NCBI GenBank assembly: GCA_963575745.1
Contig: CAUYUJ010015952.1
Coordinates: forward strand, 242,501-304,053
Direction: 5' to 3'
DNA: 61,553 nt
DNA from: Prorocentrum cordatum
Taxonomy: Eukaryota; Sar; Dinophyceae; Prorocentrales; Prorocentraceae
Shown: in pieces, positions 23,001 through 29,000 of the stretch
Position numbering within the stretch: position 1 is the stretch's first letter
How the letters are laid out: each line of letters begins with the position of its first letter
Program-made: the position numbers and the translations under genes
The notes under the pieces: model-generated
What the model saw: only the letters and a program-made list of their open reading frames with translations
Database searches by the model: none
Told to the model about the DNA's origin: nothing

Positions 23001-26000
23001 CGCCAACACACAGATTGCCGGTGGAGTTCGAGTATACGTGAGTACGGCGCTCGAGTTGTTAGCCGGCGAGCCTGTCATGGGTATCAAGGAGTTGCAGTTG
23101 CTTTCCATGACTGGCGAAGGTGATAACCATGCCCTCAACAGGCCCATAACTTCTTCGGATGGCATCACGACGGGGCTGGACTTCATCGTGGATGCCAGCA
23201 CAGTCTCCAAGTGGGTCTCGGCCTCTGCTGACGAGATAAGCCTCACAGTCGACTTGGGAAACCGGACATTCATGTGGGGCCTGCGGCTCTTGTTTCCAGC
23301 CAACACGATCGCGAGCTCCTTTGTTCTCTCGGTTTCGGACGACTCGGCCAACTTCACCGCCGTCCAGCAATGTGAAAGCTTCAGCCTCTGTTGCCGCCGC
23401 CCCACTCGTGGACTCGGGGCTCGGGGGGCCGTCGAATTGGGAACGCATATGGGCGTGGGTATTCTTGAGGCTTCTCAATGCCATCTTGGCGCTCCCTTGG
23501 GCCATCTTTAGCATCCTGGGGTCATCTTGGAGCTACCCCGGTTTCTCTTGAGGGCACTTTGGAGCCTCGTTGGACCTTGTTGCGCCATCTTGGGCGATCT
23601 TGGGGACGTCTTGGGGCCTTTGTTGGCAACTTTAGGCCCGTCTCGGGAAATCTTGGGGCTCTCCTGGGGCCTCTGGGAGTCGTCCTATGGCTTATGGCAT
23701 TGCCAGGGTCTCCTGAGAGCAACACAGATTGCAGGCAGCAGCCATTTGCTCTTTGCTCCCATGCGTCAGTATCTGTGATGCTACCTGGGATGACATCGAA
23801 GCGTCTTGGAGATCACCTCCGACGATCTTGGGGCATTTTTTTGAGTCGTCGAGGCTTCGGAAAGCAACTCTAAAAATGTTTCGAAGCCATCCTGCACCGC
23901 CGTGGCTCTATCGGGGGCTGTCGAACGGTTGTGGTTTGTTGATTCTTGGAGGCAGCCTGAGGCCGAGGGGCCACCATTAGGTGGTGGTAATGATCCGATC
24001 CTGGGTGGGCCAGGGTTAAGTCGGGCACGCCCCTCTACAGGAGGAATAATCCAAAATAGTAAAAATAGCGTGGGGACGATTTTTAGATTATTTGTTTACT
24101 ATGGTTGAGCATGTTTTGCCTATTTTCTTTTTTCCTCCAAAATCCGCCTGTAGGAGGACATGCCCGACCTAAGGCCAGGGTGATCATCCGGAAGTTGCCC
24201 TGGAGGCGACCCTGGCCCGAGGTGGCCCCAGTTTTTCCTAGAAGGCCCATGGGGCCCCCACAACTCCGAAATGGCGCAAAAAGCTGGGGGCACCTTGGGT
24301 TAAGTCGGGCCTGTCCCTTTACAGGAGGAATATTCCCAAATAGTCCAACACATAATTTGGGGACTATTTTACAATATTTGTTGACTAGATGTGAATCTAT
24401 TTTTTGATATTTATATGTTGTGTCCAAAATACGCCTGTAGGGGGACATGCCCGACCTAAACCTTGGGGCAGGATCACTACTCGCAACCTCCGAACTCTGA
24501 GGGAGCATGGACAGGTGGTGGTCGACGTTTTGTTTCGGACACTGAGGGTCGCGGGTTCATATTGAAAAGCAGTGTCACTGAACAATGTGCAGCAAGGAGG
24601 GCGATTATTGCCCAACAACTTGCAGGAGCCACGCGCGTACGCACCCTGCTTGATAACAAGCTTACGTTCCGCTGTCTGATGGCCGCGCAAGTGCGCCAGC
24701 GGATATCTTTCGAATCAGGCGCGAGATGTTGTCACACTGGTGAACCTGACCGCGCAATACGTGCGAGTGACTCTGCGAGACACGGATGCCGACTACTTCT
24801 CCATCAGGACCTTCGGCGTTTATGGCAGTCCTAACCTCGCGCTCGGACAGGACACTTCTGCACCCCTCAGCTGGCACCACAGCTCCTACCAGGCGCTCGA
24901 CGGCGATGCCGACACCTTCTGGGTGTCTGAGCCCCTAGCCACATCGGCCGTCATCCAGGTGGATCTCGGCGCGCGTACTTTCGTTGGCGGAGGGATAGAA
25001 ATACAGTGGAAGTTCCCGGCCTCCGTGTACAGCCTCCACGTCAGTGATGATGGGCAGGATTGGCGGCAGCTTGCTGCCTACAATGAGAACGTTAGCTTCA
25101 CGCGCTACGACGACTACTTCATCACGCGGTACGTGGAGCTCCGCATGGACCAGGCTCCAGTGGTGAACTCTGACATTGTCTACGCGATTTATTCTTTCAG
25201 TGTGATTTTTGATACGAACTTGGCACACTTCAAGACGATCAATGCAAGTAGCACAATCGACTATGGGATCTTCCACGAGTCCATGGCGGCCGACGGTGAT
25301 ATGGACACGATCTGGATGCCGCAGCAAAGCAGCGACACAAGTCGCATCGAGTTCGACACGGGGGCAGACAGCAGCATATCTGGCTTCTCAGTCTTCTGGC
25401 GTTTTCCGCCAGCTGCCTACCGGGTGGAGGCCTACCGAGAAGAAACCGACACATGGATTGAGCTCACAAATTATTCTTCAAGCGACGGCGTCGGCGAGCA
25501 GCAGACATACGGTGTCGGCTTTGTTGCCAGAACAGTGGCTCTTGAGGTGTTGAAGAGAGCTGAGGTCGACGAGGGCACTTTGGTAGCGATGCGGGAGTTC
25601 GAGTTGCAGGTGCCGGACATGACGAGGAGCATCGCCAATGCTCGCTACACCACCACCAGCGACGGCGAGGCAGGCATGGTTCTTGGGAACCCTCCATCGC
25701 ATGCGGTAGACGGAAATGTTGCAGGAACGTATTGGCATGCTGGGTGGGAGACATACGAGGCCTGGTGGTTGGTCAAGTTTGACGACATATACGATTCTGT
25801 AGGAAACACTTTGTATCACGAAGTCGCCCGCGTCGTTATTAATTGGAGATGGGAGCCGATGGAGTACACGATCCAGATGGAGTCCTACGGAGCGTGGCGG
25901 ATAGTTTACGCAGAATCGAAGACGCTTTTGGCGGATCACCGCCGCCCCTTGGCTTCCTGGAATTGCCTGTGCGGTGAAATGTCGAGTGGAGAAGCGGCTA

Positions 26001-29000
26001 TTCTCGTGGACTGGGTGCTCCAGCGCTTGGTGAAGCCACAGGCGGAACACTGGGAAAGGCCCTCTGGGGTCATCTTGGGGCTCCATTCGGGCTCTTGTCG
26101 AGAAATGGGGCTTTCTTGGGGGCCTGATTGGGGCTTGATGGGGCCACATCGGGGCTCTCTTGGGCCATCTTGGGGTGCTCTGGGGACGTCTGGCGCCCTC
26201 GGAGACAGTTCTTGAGGCCCGTTTGGACTGTCTTGGGACCCTCTTGGGGCCCTCCAGGGCCATCTTGAGGTTGTCTTGGGGCCGCCTTGGGGCCTTCTTA
26301 GGCCGTCTCGGGGGAGTATTGGGGCAGTCTTGGGGCCATCTTGCGCCAGCTTGGGGCCCTCCTGGGGGCCACCTGTGCGGTCTCCATGGAGGCCTCTTGG
26401 GCAGTCTTCAGGCCAGCTCAGGCCGTCTTAGGGCCATTTTGTACCGTCTTGGAGGCGTAGTTATTGGGCGAACTTGGAGGCCTCATCCTCTTGGGCCGTC
26501 TTCGAGGCCACCTTGGACCGACTTGGAGGCTATATTGGGCCATCTTGGCAGTCGTGAAGGCAGGTTGTTTTCATGTTTCTCGTTTCCCTGGGTGGCTGGC
26601 GCGATGCGGCAAGGCCACCAGGAACCTTGTAGAAGGGCCAGCAATAGTTGTACAGCTCGGTTCTCCACGCACCCCTCCAGCAGGCTACCGGGGCGGCGGG
26701 TCTAGTGGTCTTTGGCCCAACCCGCCACGTTGCCCGTGTTGTGGGCTTGAGGCCTCTCTTGGATGTCTCTTGTGGTGTCTTGGGTCGCCTCTTTGGGGGC
26801 CGCCCGCGGGGTCCGCGCCGGCGTCCTCGTCCGCCACGGCGCCTCTCCCAGTTCCTTTGCAAACTGTGCTGCGCGTGAGCGGCCGCGCCCGTCTCGACAC
26901 TCGCCTGCCCCGAGCGTGCCTGCCACTTGGGCTTCTCTTCGAGGAGCTCCAGTGACCCGTGCTCCTGGCCCTCGGGGCTCGCGTAGAAGTGCCAGCTGTC
27001 GCGGACTCCTCGCTGCCAGCTGGACGACAGTTCCACTTCGGTATCGTCCATGCAGGTGCAGGTCGGCCCGCAGGGCTCGTCCTCCCGCTCCTGCGTCTCC
27101 AGCTGGTCGTACTTGTTGCGCCGCGCATCGCCCGCCATCCACACGGCTTTGCACGTGAAAGCGTCCCAGCAACGGCGCGTCGTGCGAGAGGTACCCGAAG
27201 AGCAGGGTGAACGCCATCTCGCATCCGCTCTTCCGCGAGGTCTGGCGTAAGCTCGCCTCGAATCGGGAGAGGATCTGCACGGTGCACCTGCAGGCTTGCT
27301 GGCGGCGCGCAGCGGGGACGCCCTCGCCGTCTCCGGGCCTCGCGCCACTCGCCGTTCAGACGAAGCACCGCGGCGGCCAGCTTCGCGAGCACTCCGCCCA
27401 TCGTCGGGTTCACCTTCGTCGTGTGCCAGTTTGTTGTAGCCCGTGTCGTGCTCGCCCACGAACATCTCCATCGTGGCCTGCCCCCTGGCTTCGTAGAGCA
27501 GCTTGGCGTGGCCCGGTCCCTCGCCGGTCTCTTCCCCCTCGGAGTCTGGCGCCATCGGTGCGTCGTCGTCTTCAGCGCGAGTCTGCTCCTGGCCTGATGG
27601 GCGAGAGGTTCCGTCGGGGGGGCGACTCCCCTCAAGCAGTGGCGAAGCGTCTTGGCGTGCCTATAGGCCTAACAAACAATGTTCTAATAACATTTTGTGG
27701 TTTCCACGAACTGTTCTTAGAACATTGCTGGCTGGGGCTGTCTTGTTTTAACACATCGGTTTTATGATATGAGAGCATTTTTTGTTCTTAGATTGAGAAT
27801 TTCGTGATAGGCCTATAGGAATGCCGGGACGGTCGGTCCCTGCTCAATCCCCGAGCTCTACCAGTGATTCGTGCCAGCCTTAGCTGCCTCCATACGCCCG
27901 TTCTGATACGCAACACGTGCCGTGTTCAAATCGTCCGTGTCAATACGTTGCGTGTTGGCTCGACGTACTGGCCCACGTTTTGGCGAACGTACCGCGTCAG
28001 ACCCGCGTGTTCAGTCTGCGCGTTGAGCTCCGTATCAATACGCTACGTGTTGCGTGTTGCGTATCGGGGCAGCTAAGGTGCCAGCGCTGTCGCGGCGTGG
28101 CAACAGCGGTGCTCCGCGACAGGCGAGGTGCTGCCTCCGGCCAGGGTGCTGCGGCGCGCCGAGGCCGAGGTCTGGGCAGCGCGGAGGCCTGGGAGGTGTC
28201 GGCAGGCCCAGAGCCCCCCCCCCCGAGCAGTGACAGAGATCACGACGGGAGGTTTTTCGCAATTTTTTGCCCCTGGAGGGCCCTCACCGGGCCTCGGGGC
28301 CGTCGAAAAACGACTCGGGAGGAGGATCCGGTCCTGGGGAATAGGTCGAGACCTCGGAGGGTCGACGCAGTGCAAAAATCGTGACGTCGGGGGTCCGGGC
28401 GGGGCTCCAGTCCGGACGTGTCCGTCCAGAGGTCGGGGCGCAGCGCGCGCCACGGCTGCAGCACATCCAGGGTCTCGGATGCAACTCCTGGGAGGCCAAA
28501 CTATGATTTTGCCCTGGTCCGAAATCCGGCTTAATCCCGCTTAATCCGAGGCCCACTCTGGTGTAACAGCCCCTAAATCGGTTTAATCCTCCTTAGTCCT
28601 TCCGACGAAGACCTCCCAGTAGTTGCGTCTGAACAGGGTGGAGCGGACGGTGGTCATCCCAGCGTTGTTCGTGCTGCACCTTCCCTGGGTGCCTCTGGAG
28701 GGTCACGATGCTGCCTGCCGTGCCGGCAGTAGGTCTCGCGGGAGGCTGGCGACGCAGGCGCGGGGCTGCCTCGGCGTCGGGTGCGCATCGCTTGATCGGA
28801 CTCTTCGCTGCACAGGTTCACCGCGCGATAGAAGTTGTGGCGGCAGATGAGCGAGAAGGCCTTCGAGCGACGGGCTGCAGACGCGCGGCGCAACCGATCA
28901 CGAGCTCGCGCGTCTCCGCGCGGCACCCTGATCCACTTGTCCGACGGTGGCGCCTGCCTCAGCTCGCCGTGTCTGAGCTGGCACAAGGGCGGCTTTCACG

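Larger units (their letters stand above)
23372..24725 (+). other. Intron 4 (GT-AG, phase 1, 1354 nt) containing two MITEs
   Basis: The junction joins TAVQQ to VVTLVNLTAQYVRV, giving a normal discoidin strand order. The interior holds a TCTTGGGGCC block (about 23480-23700) and two family A MITEs at 24016-24172 and 24300-24459. Confidence 0.72.
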
